The notes: generated by a model not told the origin, from the sequence alone. A stretch of 64,000 nucleotides of DNA from an uncultured Bacillota bacterium (GCA_958352855.1 CATWQE010000001.1:196596-260595), one strand, 5' to 3'. Counted from the first letter of the stretch, positions 41,184 to 50,626 are shown. Translations and numbers: made by a program.

Positions 41184-43637
41184 TTATTCCACATCTTCCA
41201 TATAACAAAGAAAGACGTTTCCATTTTCTTCAAAGGCTTTCTTACTGTCTTTTAAGCCCATGGGTTCGGTTTTCTGGGTCTGGGGGTCATACAAATACGT
41301 ATTATACAGGTCAAATCCCACAATCACCCTGGCCTGTCCGGCCTTACTTCTGGTAATGACCGGCCTCTGATAACTGATTTCATATAAAATCTGATCCAGC
41401 GTACATCCTGTAAGGTCTGCCACTGTTCCCATATTTCTTACCTCTTCTTTTAGCGCATCCGGGTCTAAAGGCGCTGCTTTTACTGCTTCCGGAACATCAC
41501 TCAGGGAAATATCCCCCTGATCCTTTGCATTGCCCCTCTCCCAGATATACTGCTGCTTCTGATTTAATACAACACCCATATTTTCGTCTGCCGCCTGTAC
41601 TGCTTTGGCTGCATTTTCATAAATCCCCCATAGTTTTCCCATGGCGTATACATAATATGCTTCTTCTGAGGTTTCCTTTTGCTCCATATTCAGCACCTTA
41701 TCTCTGGCGCTTTCCATAACTTTTGCTTCTGTAGTCAATGGTTCCTGAACATCTGTCTTGGCAAATTGAATTCCCGTAATATTAGCCTGACGCTCTGTAG
41801 TCAGCATCACTACGGAAAAGGTTTCATCCTTTTTATCCCGGACATTGTTCAAAATCTGTTCGCTGCCTGCGGACGTATAGGAATCGCCTTCTTTCCTTCC
41901 CCGCTCCAACTGGATCAGATTATCCTGGAAAAGTACATTCATAATATAATATCCGTCCCGGCTGTAGCTTTTCTTCACCTCGCCCTGGCTGTTTTGAATA
42001 CGGATTTCATACATGGCAAACTGGGTCTCGTCGCCATTTCTCCTGATATCCTCTTCTTTTGCCAGGCCATAAACCATATCGTTATTAATAAAACCAAATA
42101 ATCGGATTTTTGTTCCGCCATCAGCGCTGATTTCCTGCTGTTTTCCTGTTTCCAAATCCAGCAGCACAATCTTATCTGTATTATATGGATCCATTCCCTC
42201 CATCCAGGCTGCATATCTGCTGTTTTCTGATACATAGAAGCAGTCTTTTTTCATACCTTCCTGCAAAGCCTTGTAGCTCCTGTCTTCCATCTGGAACTGA
42301 TAAAGCGTATCAGCAAGAAGAAGATACAGTTTTCCATCTTTGCTAACATATGCAAAATCCTCAATATCCTGCTTCAGAAATTCAAAGGCTTTTGTGCTGG
42401 ACAGGAAAAATTTTTCTTCAATGACATTCTGGTCTGCATTATAATGATAAACAGCAGTTCCTACCTCACCTTCGTGGTCTCCGCGGTTCATGTAACCGTA
42501 CAAAATAAAGTCCACATCCCCGTTTTTACTCACCCGGACGATTTTCACATCATGCTGCGCATGATCATTTCGTTCATCATTACTTCCTGTATCCCGAAAA
42601 CTGAAAATACGAACCAGCTTATTGGTTTTCACATTATAAGACCACAAATCCCCCTGCTGGACAAAAGCCACCAGATTCCCGCTGGAATCTGCCTTGTACT
42701 GGATATTATTATCCGTAACCCCAAGATTCAGCCTTCCTCCGGCTACAATAGTCTGATCCATGGTAAGAATCTGCTTTGCAGAACGGTGAAAATCTAACAG
42801 ACGCACCCGCGTCTGATCATAACGCATCCTGAAAAACTCCTCTACCTGATACCGCTCAATTTCTCCTTCTCCATTCTCTGCTGTAATATAATAGGTAATG
42901 GACAGGCTTCCTGTATTTTCATTAATATCCTTAATAGAAGGAATACCCGGTCTGCTGATTTCCGGCGCCAAATCTCCCCAGGATACCATGTTCAGACCTG
43001 CGTGAATGTTCAAATCATAAAAACTGTTATTTCCAGGAGAATCATCGGACTCCAGATAGGTGCTTAAATCGCCTTTTTCATCCTGGCTCACTGCTTTCTG
43101 ATAAAAACTGTTTACAAAATCAATGTATTTTTCTGTACTAAGCCCTGCTCTTTGAATCACTCTGGTATAATAATTCCAGCTCCCTGCATCTGTATTCAAG
43201 GTAAACATCAGAGTGTATTCCTGATTCATAAGAATAGATTTCTTCAAGGTAAACTCCGCTGTGAGAGTTCCGTCCTCCTGCTCCTGGAATTTTTTAATTT
43301 TATTATTTTCAATTACCTTGCTGCCATCTGAAGATTTAATTTCATATACCAGACTTTCGATTTCTCTTCCATAGGGGGTAATACTGACAGCCAATGTTTT
43401 ATCTGTTCCCAGTGGCGTCAGCGTATCTCTCATGTAATCCGTCTCCATATTTCTGGCATAGCCATACATACGGTTCACCTCTGTGTCCCCAAGAAGCATA
43501 GCCATGCAGGGAATTTCCGGAGTCTCAAAATCGGTTCTGTTATCTGTATTCTCGCTGTTCATAAGACAGCTAAATCCTGCCACTCCTCCTATAAAAATCA
43601 GGAAGAGTACAATTATTCTGCGTATTATCTTCTTCAT
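41184..43637 (-). CDS. Large membrane-anchored extracellular protein of unknown function
   Basis: 817 residues. One N-terminal membrane helix (IIRRIIVLFLIFIGGVAGFS) precedes an extracellular region. Residues about 290-560 look like beta-propeller-type repeats (NGDVDFILYGYMN, DGKLYLLLADTLYQF, SRYAAWMEGMDPYNTDKIVLLDLETGKQQ). The last about 80 residues (GCTLDQILYEISYQRPVI to VIVGFDLYNTYLYDPQTQKTEPM) resemble a papain-like C39_2 fold. The Cys in GCTLDQ could hold the place of a catalytic Cys only if the domain is permuted or inactive. I start at ATG 43637, with AAGGAAGG six bases upstream; GTG 43643 is too close to it. It overlaps the methyltransferase gene by four bases. No function is assigned. 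Confidence 0.65.
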   Translation of the reverse strand: MKKIIRRIIVLFLIFIGGVAGFSCLMNSENTDNRTDFETPEIPCMAMLLGDTEVNRMYGYARNMETDYMRDTLTPLGTDKTLAVSITPYGREIESLVYEIKSSDGSKVIENNKIKKFQEQEDGTLTAEFTLKKSILMNQEYTLMFTLNTDAGSWNYYTRVIQRAGLSTEKYIDFVNSFYQKAVSQDEKGDLSTYLESDDSPGNNSFYDLNIHAGLNMVSWGDLAPEISRPGIPSIKDINENTGSLSITYYITAENGEGEIERYQVEEFFRMRYDQTRVRLLDFHRSAKQILTMDQTIVAGGRLNLGVTDNNIQYKADSSGNLVAFVQQGDLWSYNVKTNKLVRIFSFRDTGSNDERNDHAQHDVKIVRVSKNGDVDFILYGYMNRGDHEGEVGTAVYHYNADQNVIEEKFFLSSTKAFEFLKQDIEDFAYVSKDGKLYLLLADTLYQFQMEDRSYKALQEGMKKDCFYVSENSRYAAWMEGMDPYNTDKIVLLDLETGKQQEISADGGTKIRLFGFINNDMVYGLAKEEDIRRNGDETQFAMYEIRIQNSQGEVKKSYSRDGYYIMNVLFQDNLIQLERGRKEGDSYTSAGSEQILNNVRDKKDETFSVVMLTTERQANITGIQFAKTDVQEPLTTEAKVMESARDKVLNMEQKETSEEAYYVYAMGKLWGIYENAAKAVQAADENMGVVLNQKQQYIWERGNAKDQGDISLSDVPEAVKAAPLDPDALKEEVRNMGTVADLTGCTLDQILYEISYQRPVITRSKAGQARVIVGFDLYNTYLYDPQTQKTEPMGLKDSKKAFEENGNVFLCYMEDVE

Positions 43638-44821
43638 CTGCACCCTTCCTTATCTGTTTCAAAAAGTAGTTTCTCAAGAGACGGCTGCACATGAAAGGCC
43701 TGTACACAGTCTTTCCATGCTTTCTGCTGCTGCAAATCCTGTTTTCCCTGGGGCTTCTTCACAGCCCGAATAAGCAGATTCTTCGGCGTATGTTCCATAT
43801 CAATAAATTCCAGAATCTGTGTGTCATAACCGGCTGTGGTAAGCATTTGCGCCCGCAGTCCGTCTGTGAGAAGAGCTGCAAAACGCTCTTTCAAAATACC
43901 ATATTCCAGGATGGGCGCTAACATTTCATTCTCTACCTGTCTGTTCAGCTCATGCTGGCAGCATGGTACGGACAAAATGACAGAAGCATTCCACTTCACT
44001 GCCTTTGCCAGAGCATAATCTGTTGCAGTGTCACAGGCATGCAGAGTTACCACCATATCCACCTGGTCTGTGCCCTCATAAGAAGCAATGTCTCCCTGTA
44101 AAAACTCCAGCTTATCATACCCGTATTTTTCCGCCAGATGACTGCAGTGTTCAATAACATCCTCCTTCAGATCCAGCCCTGTCACCCGGATATCATAGTG
44201 GTTCAACACCTTTAAATAGTAATACATGGCAAAGGTCAGATAAGATTTCCCACAGCCAAAGTCAATAATGCGTATCTCTCTGTCTTTGGGAAGCTTTGGC
44301 AGAATATCCTGAATAAACTCCAGAAAACGGTTAAGTTGCTTAAACTTATCGTACCTGGAATGTTTTACCTTGCCATCCTGGCTCATAACCCCTAGGTCAA
44401 CCAGCCATGGAACAGGCACTCCTTCCTGTAAAAGATACCGTTTGGTACGGTTATGAGAAAGCATGGGCGCAAACTCCTCCCTGCTCTTTCCCTGTACATT
44501 CTGTACTTTTGTTTTTATGCTCATTCTGCCTTTTTTGCTCACCAGAACCGTCCCCCGCACTTTTACACTTTCCAATTGAAGCTGGCGGAAATTTTCCTCC
44601 ATTTCTGTACAAAGGCAGGAAATCAGTTCTTCTTTTCCATAATTTTTGTGAATCTCTTTGGTTCCCTCTGTACGGGTCACCTGGTACCACAGTTGTCCCT
44701 TTAAAAGCACAGGACGCACCTGCAGTTTCGATGCCCCTTCTCTTTTTCTGGCGTTACTGATGAGAATCCGCTGGAAACCCTCTTCTATATTTTTCTCTAA
44801 AAATTCCTTTAATTCGGTCAT
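43634..44821 (-). CDS. Class I SAM-dependent methyltransferase (methyltransferase_32-like)
   Basis: 395 residues. The SAM-binding motif IRIIDFGCGKSYLTFAMYYYL follows HSRYDKFKQLNRFLEFI. Then come VTGLDLKEDVIEHC, VVTLHACDTATDYALAKAVKW and ILSVPCCQHELN. The HACD and VPCCQHEL blocks are the hallmarks of the METTL25/GSTCD/Trm13-like group, so an RNA target is likely. The N-terminal 130 residues are an unassigned domain. Substrate unknown. GGGAGAA precedes the ATG. Confidence 0.8.
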   Translation of the reverse strand: MTELKEFLEKNIEEGFQRILISNARKREGASKLQVRPVLLKGQLWYQVTRTEGTKEIHKNYGKEELISCLCTEMEENFRQLQLESVKVRGTVLVSKKGRMSIKTKVQNVQGKSREEFAPMLSHNRTKRYLLQEGVPVPWLVDLGVMSQDGKVKHSRYDKFKQLNRFLEFIQDILPKLPKDREIRIIDFGCGKSYLTFAMYYYLKVLNHYDIRVTGLDLKEDVIEHCSHLAEKYGYDKLEFLQGDIASYEGTDQVDMVVTLHACDTATDYALAKAVKWNASVILSVPCCQHELNRQVENEMLAPILEYGILKERFAALLTDGLRAQMLTTAGYDTQILEFIDMEHTPKNLLIRAVKKPQGKQDLQQQKAWKDCVQAFHVQPSLEKLLFETDKEGCR

Positions 44822-44914
44822 ATTTCTCCCTTGTATTCTATATTTCCCCTTGATTTACGGACAACGCCCGCAGTTCAGTTCTATTGTAAAAGTTTTACTC
44901 CAAAACCGCAAGCC

Positions 44915-45304
44915 CTAAAAAAATCTTCTGCATCTGTTTCTTCTGCATCTCCTGCAATGCATTTCCTGGCAAAATAAGGTACTTACCAGCTCTCCCAGAA
45001 AATCCCAGTCTCTGGAATTCCCTCTTCTCTCAGATGCCTGCATTTGTCTGTTCTCCTCTATTTTTTCGCAGATTTCCCCACACACTCTTTCAATCTCCTG
45101 TTTATCCGGATACTCATCATAAATAAAGCTGCCTTCATAGTCCAGACGGTCACAGGCATCTTCTATATAAGACTGCACCATAGCAGCATTGCGGGGATAA
45201 TAGGAATGCATCAGTATTTTATCCTCTGTTACCGGCGCCTCCTGGATATAAAGCCCCCCCTTTCCTGCTGTCTGATAAAAAAAATCTTCTTTTCTATATA
45301 CCAT
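44915..45304 (-). CDS. Hypothetical protein with Arg/Cys-rich tail
   Basis: 129 residues, not recognised. It is acidic and aromatic in the middle (ILMHSYYPRNAAMVQSYIEDACDRLDYEGSFIYDEYPDKQEIERVC) and ends in a clustered Cys/Arg tail (MHCRRCRRNRCRRFF). The coding potential is plausible: an ATG with GAAAGG upstream, a position between same-strand genes, and compositional bias typical of a soluble protein. The tail could bind metal or nucleic acid. Nothing in the neighbourhood fixes a role. Confidence 0.55.
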   Translation of the reverse strand: MVYRKEDFFYQTAGKGGLYIQEAPVTEDKILMHSYYPRNAAMVQSYIEDACDRLDYEGSFIYDEYPDKQEIERVCGEICEKIEENRQMQASERRGNSRDWDFLGELVSTLFCQEMHCRRCRRNRCRRFF

Positions 45305-45399
45305 ATATCCCGATTTCCTTTCTGTCCTAAATTTACACTAATACTCATATCTCTTAACAATATATGCTGCTATGGAAAAATGGTTCAAACATAGAAAAA

Positions 45400-45441
45400 G
45401 GGCATACCACTTTAGCCCCTTAATCTGTTTGTGATATGCCC
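45400..45441 (-). terminator. Terminator after the second Rpn gene
   Basis: GGGCATATCAC/GTGGTATGCCC (one mismatched pair) with a 20-base loop, then CTTTTTC on the minus strand. Confidence 0.8.
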
Positions 45442-45456
45442 CTGAACTTTATAGAA

Positions 45457-46335
45457 TTATTTATCTGCGCTTTCTTCCTTTAACTTCTGCACTGTCTCTA
45501 AAGGAAGCCCGATACGTTCTGCAATTACCTCTACTGTCAAAATATCCAGAAGACTTTTGGCATTTTCTAATTTTGCTTTTTCTGCGCCAATACCTTCACC
45601 TTCTTCAACTCCGTTTTGAAACAATCTCTGTCCTAGTCTGGTCATTTTCATCATCTCCTCAATTTCTTCCATTTCTACAGATTCCAAAAACTTATCTGCC
45701 ATTGCATAAATCACCGCCTCTAATTTACTTTTCTCTTCTGTTTTTAAACACGCAGATTTCGAAACAATGTGATATGCGGATTTAATGCGTTCTTTCAGCG
45801 CTGACTTTCCACCCATAAGTGGAGTCAGTACCAGACGCACCAATTCTTGTTTGGTGAGTTCCGCCCCGGTTTTGAGCTTTTCCTGCAGTTCCTGAAGCAG
45901 AATATCCGCATTGTCATTCTGCATAATAACAGGAACCACCCTATAGGTATTTACACCTTCTGAAAATTCCGTTACCGGATTCTTAATCTTGCCGGAATAC
46001 AACACATAAGTAGTAACATCTGCTTGAAACTGCTGGCTTACGGAAGCCTCATAAAGCCGGAAACGTTTCAATCCCGGTACACCTTCATTAGAACTCTGAA
46101 ACTCAAAATGTTTCCAGCTTCCGTCTTCCATAACCAGATTCATATCCTGATATCCTTTTCGGATTTCAATATGAACAGACTCTGTGGGCGCGATAGATTT
46201 CACCTTTCCATGAATTCCCCAGTAAGGAAGCAAATCTTCCGCAAAATATTGCATAACCACCTTCATTGCCGCATCTTCATGTTGAGCTGCCTGTTTCTTT
46301 GTCTTTTGTACGCACTTTTTTCTCTCATTTCCCAT
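45457..46335 (-). CDS. Rpn-family PD-(D/E)XK protein (second, divergent copy)
   Basis: 292 residues. The core DMNLVMEDGSWKHFEFQSS has the Asp and Glu of PD-(D/E)XK, with Gln in place of the usual Lys (E-x-Q), a variant common in this family. The C-terminal tail is helical and charged with a degenerate EEGEGIGAEKAKLENAK stretch, ending in ERIGLPLETVQKLKEE, a helix-turn-helix-like end often seen in these proteins. It has its own promoter (TTGTCT, 17 bases, TATAGT) and a terminator. It is not similar enough to the copy at 3.9 kb to be a recent duplicate. Confidence 0.75.
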   Translation of the reverse strand: MGNERKKCVQKTKKQAAQHEDAAMKVVMQYFAEDLLPYWGIHGKVKSIAPTESVHIEIRKGYQDMNLVMEDGSWKHFEFQSSNEGVPGLKRFRLYEASVSQQFQADVTTYVLYSGKIKNPVTEFSEGVNTYRVVPVIMQNDNADILLQELQEKLKTGAELTKQELVRLVLTPLMGGKSALKERIKSAYHIVSKSACLKTEEKSKLEAVIYAMADKFLESVEMEEIEEMMKMTRLGQRLFQNGVEEGEGIGAEKAKLENAKSLLDILTVEVIAERIGLPLETVQKLKEESADK

Positions 46336-46378
46336 CTGCTTTCCTTTCCGCAGGATTTTAAGAGAATGCTTTCCTTAT

Positions 46379-46407
46379 ACTATACCAAAAACCTATAACA
46401 CAGACAA
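46379..46407 (-). promoter_or_regulatory. Promoter of the second Rpn gene
   Basis: TTGTCT (46407-46402), 17 bases, TATAGT (46384-46379) on minus, with TGG before the -10. Confidence 0.6.
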
Positions 46408-46705
46408 TGTATTCCTGCTTATTTTATTACTCTGCTTTTATTTCTAAGGATTTTTTGACGAACTGTCTTCTGAAAATTATATTTTAGATATTGAAGTCTC
46501 ACATTTCTGTGAAACAAGAATAGATATTTTGTCTCTGATACAACTTTGAACCGGATTGCTTTTCTCTTTGCACATTTTCTGTGTAAATTCAGTTTAATCT
46601 GCTTTTTCAGCTCTGTCAACCAATTTTCAACGAAAAAGCAGCCACTACTCCGCACATATGCCTTGAGCAGGACTGCCTTCTCTGTATTATAAATAAGTAT
46701 CCATT
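46408..46705. other. Intergenic stretch without a supported gene
   Basis: A minus-strand open frame at 46655-46419 has no ribosome site and a Lys/Arg-rich composition without family match, so I do not call it. A promoter-like pair TTGACA (46619-46614), 17 bases, TAAACT (46596-46591) on minus could drive a small RNA or the Rpn gene. Otherwise nothing. Confidence 0.4.
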
Positions 46706-48991
46706 TTATTTCTCTTCTGCCGCCGCCTGTAATTTCTGGATAAGCTCTTGAATCTCCTCTGTACTCATACCCATAAAACTTCTCATGGAACGCAGAGGTG
46801 CATTTTCCATCATTTTCAGAGACATTTCCGGTGTAATAGCTTCAGATGCTGCATTTCCTTCTTCTGCCTCCTGGGAACCTCCCATGTGTTCCATAAGGCT
46901 GGAGGACATATCTTCTATAATCGGTTTTGTCTTTGGATTTTCCAGCAATTCACTAATGGTAGTGTTCATGGTTACATGTATAGGCAATTCTGTAGTAGAA
47001 ACCACATTCACAGCTTTGGCAAGACGAATATCTCGTGAAGAAGCCGCTACCAGGATTTCATACTTTCCTGTTGCTGCATACCAGTCCTGAATCTGTGTGT
47101 TGTACCATGCAAAGCTTCTCTTATCCAACTGCATCTGCACGATTTTCTCTTCTCCTGGCTGTAATTCCACTTTTACAAAATTCTTCAGTTCCTTCACCGG
47201 ACGGCTGACTGCTCCTGTTTTATCAGCCACATAAAGCTGAACAATCTCCTTTCCTGCCATGTTTCCTGTATTTTTCACCTTCAAGGATACAGTTAACGTC
47301 GCTGTATCTTTGATTTCTTCTGCGGAAAGCTGCAAATCGCTGTATTCAAAAGTGGTATAACTCAGACCATATCCAAATGGATAGCGCACTGGCATTTCCT
47401 TGGTATCGTAATAACGATATCCCACAAATACACCTTCCCGGTATTCTACGGTTCTTCCATCTCCCGGGAAGAAGAGGTAAGAAGGATTATCTGACAACTG
47501 GTATGGAATAGTCTCCGCCAGCTTACCACATGGATTTGCTTTTCCAAACAGCAGGTCTACCTCTGCCTGTCCCACTGCTTCTCCGCAGAGATATGCTTCC
47601 AGAATCCCTTTTACTTCATCCGCCCATGGCATTTCTACCGGGGAACCATTATGAAGTACCACAACAACATTCTTCTGAACCTGGGCAATACGGGAAATCA
47701 AAATATTCTGGCAATCCGGCATTCTCATATGACTTCTGTCATAGCCTTCGGATTCAAAAGCATCTGGCAGTCCGGCAAAAATCACTGCCACATCTGCCTC
47801 TTTCGCTGTCTGCACAGCTTCTGCAAGCAAAGCTTCATCAATTTTATCCTCTTTCACATCATATCCCTGTGCATAAGTCACTTCCGCAACTGCTTTCATA
47901 GCATCCAATGCGCTGGTGACTTTGAAAGAATTAATATGAGAACTTCCGCCTCCCTGGAATCTTGGTTTCTCTGCAAACTTACCAATAAAGGCAATCTTCT
48001 GTCCTTGTGCTTTCAAAGGCAGAATGCCTTCATTTTTCAGAAGTACCATAGATTCTGCTGCGATTTTTCCTGCCAGCTTATGATCTTCTTCTCTGTCAAA
48101 TTTTCCCTCCTGGCGGTTGTCTGCAAATTTAAATACAATATTTAAAATCCGTTCCACAGCAGTATCCAGAATCTGCTCATCCAGTGTACCATTTTTTACT
48201 GCTTCCACAATCTCTCTGTCTGTGTTTCCATTGCCTCCCGGCATTTCCAGTTCCAGTCCGGCTTTTAGGCCTTTCACTCTGTCATTCACAGCGCCCCAGT
48301 CCGACATGGCATACCCTTCATAGCCCCATTCATCCCGCAGAATTTCCGTCAGCAGCCTATGATTTTCAGAAGCAAACTCTCCGTTAATTTTATTGTAAGA
48401 ACACATGACCGTATCTGGTTTTGCCTCTTTAATAGCAGTCTCAAAAGCCCCCAGATAAATTTCTCTGAAAGTCCGTTCATCAATTTCTGAAGAACAGGAC
48501 ATTCTACGGTATTCCTGATTGTTAGCCGCAAAATGTTTAATGGAAGTACCCACATTCTTAGACTGTACCCCTTTAATATGAGCTGCCGCCATCTGAGACG
48601 CCAGATAGGGGTCTTCTGAAAAGTATTCAAAGTTTCTTCCACACAGAGGGGAACGTTTGATATTCACAGCAGGTCCCAAAATCACAGAAACATCCTCAGC
48701 CTGACATTCATCTCCCAGAGTCTCCCCCATTTTTTCTAAAAGCTCTCTGTCAAAAGAACAGGCAGTCGCGCAGGCTGTTGGGAAGCACACTGCCTTGATA
48801 CTTTCATTTAACCCCAAATGGTCGGCCTCTGCCGCCTGTTTTCTCAGTCCATGAGGGCCGTCGCTTACCATAACCTCTGGAATTCCCAGGCGCTCCACTC
48901 CTTTTAAATGCCAGAAATCCTTGCCGGAACACATACCGGCTTTTTCCTCCAGAGTCATTTGTTTTACCAGTTCTTTTACGTTTCGGTTCAT
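46706..48991 (-). CDS. GH3 beta-glucosidase, cytoplasmic
   Basis: 761 residues. GH3 N-terminal barrel: nucleophile Asp in GYAMSDWGAV (D231), the KHF motif at 152-154, RSPLCGRNFEYFSEDPYL. The second domain has GGGSSHINSFKV and the fibronectin-III-like domain is around 590-670. There is no signal peptide, so it acts on imported beta-glucosides. The last about 80 residues (from TTISELLENPKTKPIIEDM to the end) are beyond the usual GH3 architecture, acidic and helical. It follows the metallophosphoesterase by 27 bases. Substrate linkage cannot be told from sequence. Confidence 0.9.
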   Translation of the reverse strand: MNRNVKELVKQMTLEEKAGMCSGKDFWHLKGVERLGIPEVMVSDGPHGLRKQAAEADHLGLNESIKAVCFPTACATACSFDRELLEKMGETLGDECQAEDVSVILGPAVNIKRSPLCGRNFEYFSEDPYLASQMAAAHIKGVQSKNVGTSIKHFAANNQEYRRMSCSSEIDERTFREIYLGAFETAIKEAKPDTVMCSYNKINGEFASENHRLLTEILRDEWGYEGYAMSDWGAVNDRVKGLKAGLELEMPGGNGNTDREIVEAVKNGTLDEQILDTAVERILNIVFKFADNRQEGKFDREEDHKLAGKIAAESMVLLKNEGILPLKAQGQKIAFIGKFAEKPRFQGGGSSHINSFKVTSALDAMKAVAEVTYAQGYDVKEDKIDEALLAEAVQTAKEADVAVIFAGLPDAFESEGYDRSHMRMPDCQNILISRIAQVQKNVVVVLHNGSPVEMPWADEVKGILEAYLCGEAVGQAEVDLLFGKANPCGKLAETIPYQLSDNPSYLFFPGDGRTVEYREGVFVGYRYYDTKEMPVRYPFGYGLSYTTFEYSDLQLSAEEIKDTATLTVSLKVKNTGNMAGKEIVQLYVADKTGAVSRPVKELKNFVKVELQPGEEKIVQMQLDKRSFAWYNTQIQDWYAATGKYEILVAASSRDIRLAKAVNVVSTTELPIHVTMNTTISELLENPKTKPIIEDMSSSLMEHMGGSQEAEEGNAASEAITPEMSLKMMENAPLRSMRSFMGMSTEEIQELIQKLQAAAEEK

Positions 48992-49018
48992 AATGTTTTA
49001 CTCCTTTATCATCATATT

Positions 49019-50131
49019 TTATTTCCCCTGAACATGCAAAACCACAATCTCACTGTTGCTCCCAATCCTCATGGGCATCTGAAAATATCCTGCCCCGGAA
49101 GACACCACACTCTGCGTCTTCTCTTCCCTAAAATATCCATAAAAGCCCTGTTTTCCATAAGCCAGCTTTGTAAAAACATCTGCCGGAAAAAACTGGCCTT
49201 TATGAGTATGTCCACATACAATCAAAGCAGTCTCCTGTTCCACTGCTTCTTTAATTCCTGTTGGATTGTGGTCAAGAATAATTGCCGGCTTATTTCGATT
49301 TTGTTTCTGAAGCAATGTATATAATGGTTTTCTGTCTGGATTTGTGGTGCTGTCATCTCTTCCAATCAACACAAAATCCTCTGTTTCTATACACTCATCC
49401 ACTAAAAATTCGATTCCGGCCTCTTTGTAAAACTTTCTCATTTCTCCGGTTGTTGCTTTAGGATCATGATTTCCCAAAACTGCATAAACGTTTCCTTTTG
49501 GCAGCAGCTTTTGGAGTTCTGACGCAATTTCCGCCTTCTTACAATAGGCAAACGCATCCACGTCAAATAAATCACCTGCTATCAGAACCATATCTGCCTG
49601 AATCTTATTTACCATTGCTATAATTTTTCGTAACTGCCTGATATCTACAAAAGTCCCTACATGAATATCACTTAAAAGTGCGATTTTCTTCTCTTTCTGG
49701 AAATGCTCCAGAGGAATGTCATATTCCCTGATATACAATTTTTTTGCATGACAAAAACCATACCCGGTTATAAGAACTGAACCAATAACCGGAATCATAT
49801 AACAAGAATCCTTGTTAATCTGAAACAGCACATTTACAAAATCATATACCCACAAAAACATCACCAGATATAGTAAAAAGCACAAAAAAACACTGCACAA
49901 TTCATACAGATTCCTGGATTTTTTCTTCTCCTTTTTACTCCTGATGTACACAAGCATATATCCCATAAGCGCCAGCAAAGCAGTCAGAATCCACCACTTG
50001 CTATTACAGGAAAACAGGCTATCCAAAAGTCTTCCCATACGTTCAGACACATAAAAAGCAGAAAGCATGGAAAACAAAGCAAACAAGGCTGCAAATCCTT
50101 TTCCCCGTACAAACTTTCCAAAAAATTTCAT
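49019..50131 (-). CDS. Membrane-anchored metallophosphoesterase (YkuE-like)
   Basis: 370 residues. Four N-terminal helices (residues about 12-140) are followed by a cytoplasmic calcineurin-like domain with LLSDIHVGTF, IAGDLFDVDA, AVLGNHDPKA, LDHNPTG and VCGHTHKGQF. All metal-ligand motifs are intact. Relatives hydrolyse UDP-diacylglucosamine or other membrane-lipid phosphates; the substrate here is not known. I use ATG 50131 (MKFFGKFVRGKG), with AAGGAAG about 12 bases upstream; the open frame extends 26 codons further with no ribosome site. Confidence 0.8.
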   Translation of the reverse strand: MKFFGKFVRGKGFAALFALFSMLSAFYVSERMGRLLDSLFSCNSKWWILTALLALMGYMLVYIRSKKEKKKSRNLYELCSVFLCFLLYLVMFLWVYDFVNVLFQINKDSCYMIPVIGSVLITGYGFCHAKKLYIREYDIPLEHFQKEKKIALLSDIHVGTFVDIRQLRKIIAMVNKIQADMVLIAGDLFDVDAFAYCKKAEIASELQKLLPKGNVYAVLGNHDPKATTGEMRKFYKEAGIEFLVDECIETEDFVLIGRDDSTTNPDRKPLYTLLQKQNRNKPAIILDHNPTGIKEAVEQETALIVCGHTHKGQFFPADVFTKLAYGKQGFYGYFREEKTQSVVSSGAGYFQMPMRIGSNSEIVVLHVQGK

Positions 50132-50235
50132 TTGTATATGCACTTCCTTTATATCAGTATTAATTTTCGGATATATTGTCAGTATAGCACTTCTAAAATC
50201 TCCCAACAATAGAAAAATCTAACCCAAAGGTAGAA

Positions 50236-50288
50236 AAAACTGCTGCAGAGAGTAAAATCCATTGATATTTGCTCTCTACAGCAGTTTT
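50236..50288 (-). terminator. Terminator of the hicB gene
   Basis: 17-bp stem AAAACTGCTGCAGAGAG/CTCTCTACAGCAGTTTT with one mismatch; T-run TTTTTTC on the minus strand. Confidence 0.8.
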
Positions 50289-50323
50289 CATTGTCTCACT
50301 TTATTCATTACCGAACATACCTG

Positions 50324-50533
50324 TTATGCATACATTAAGCGCCCTTTCGGTTCAGGAATTTTCCTTCCAAGTTGTGTTGCTGTTTCAATCCATTCATCTA
50401 TTATTTTCTCTACATTTTCCAACGCTTCTGCAGCAGTTGCTCCATCTGCCATACACCCTGGCAATTCTGGCACATCTACAATCCATCTTCCGTCTTCTTC
50501 AGACCAGAAAATAATTCTTTCATATTTAGCCAT
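50324..50533 (-). CDS. HicB-like antitoxin without an adjacent HicA
   Basis: 69 residues, the HicB N-terminal fold: WSEEDGRWIVDVPELPGCMADGATAAEALENVEKII. GGAGG precedes the ATG. HicB normally neutralises a HicA mRNA interferase encoded next to it, usually just upstream. The upstream gene is an unrelated membrane protein and only 115 bases separate the stop from the next gene, so no HicA is present. It may be a solitary regulator or a remnant. No DNA-binding C-terminal domain is present. Confidence 0.8.
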   Translation of the reverse strand: MAKYERIIFWSEEDGRWIVDVPELPGCMADGATAAEALENVEKIIDEWIETATQLGRKIPEPKGRLMYA

Positions 50534-50626
50534 CTTTATACCTCCATTTTATATCGCAAAATTATATTCCTAACTTGCTTTACCTGATATGTTTTTCTTC
50601 TGGCTTGATATTAATTATTTCCTGGC

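Noticed and set aside
46419..46655. Minus-strand frame of 78 codons between the Rpn gene and the GH3 gene
   Set aside because: No ribosome site, very basic composition without recognisable family, and it overlaps a promoter-like sequence.
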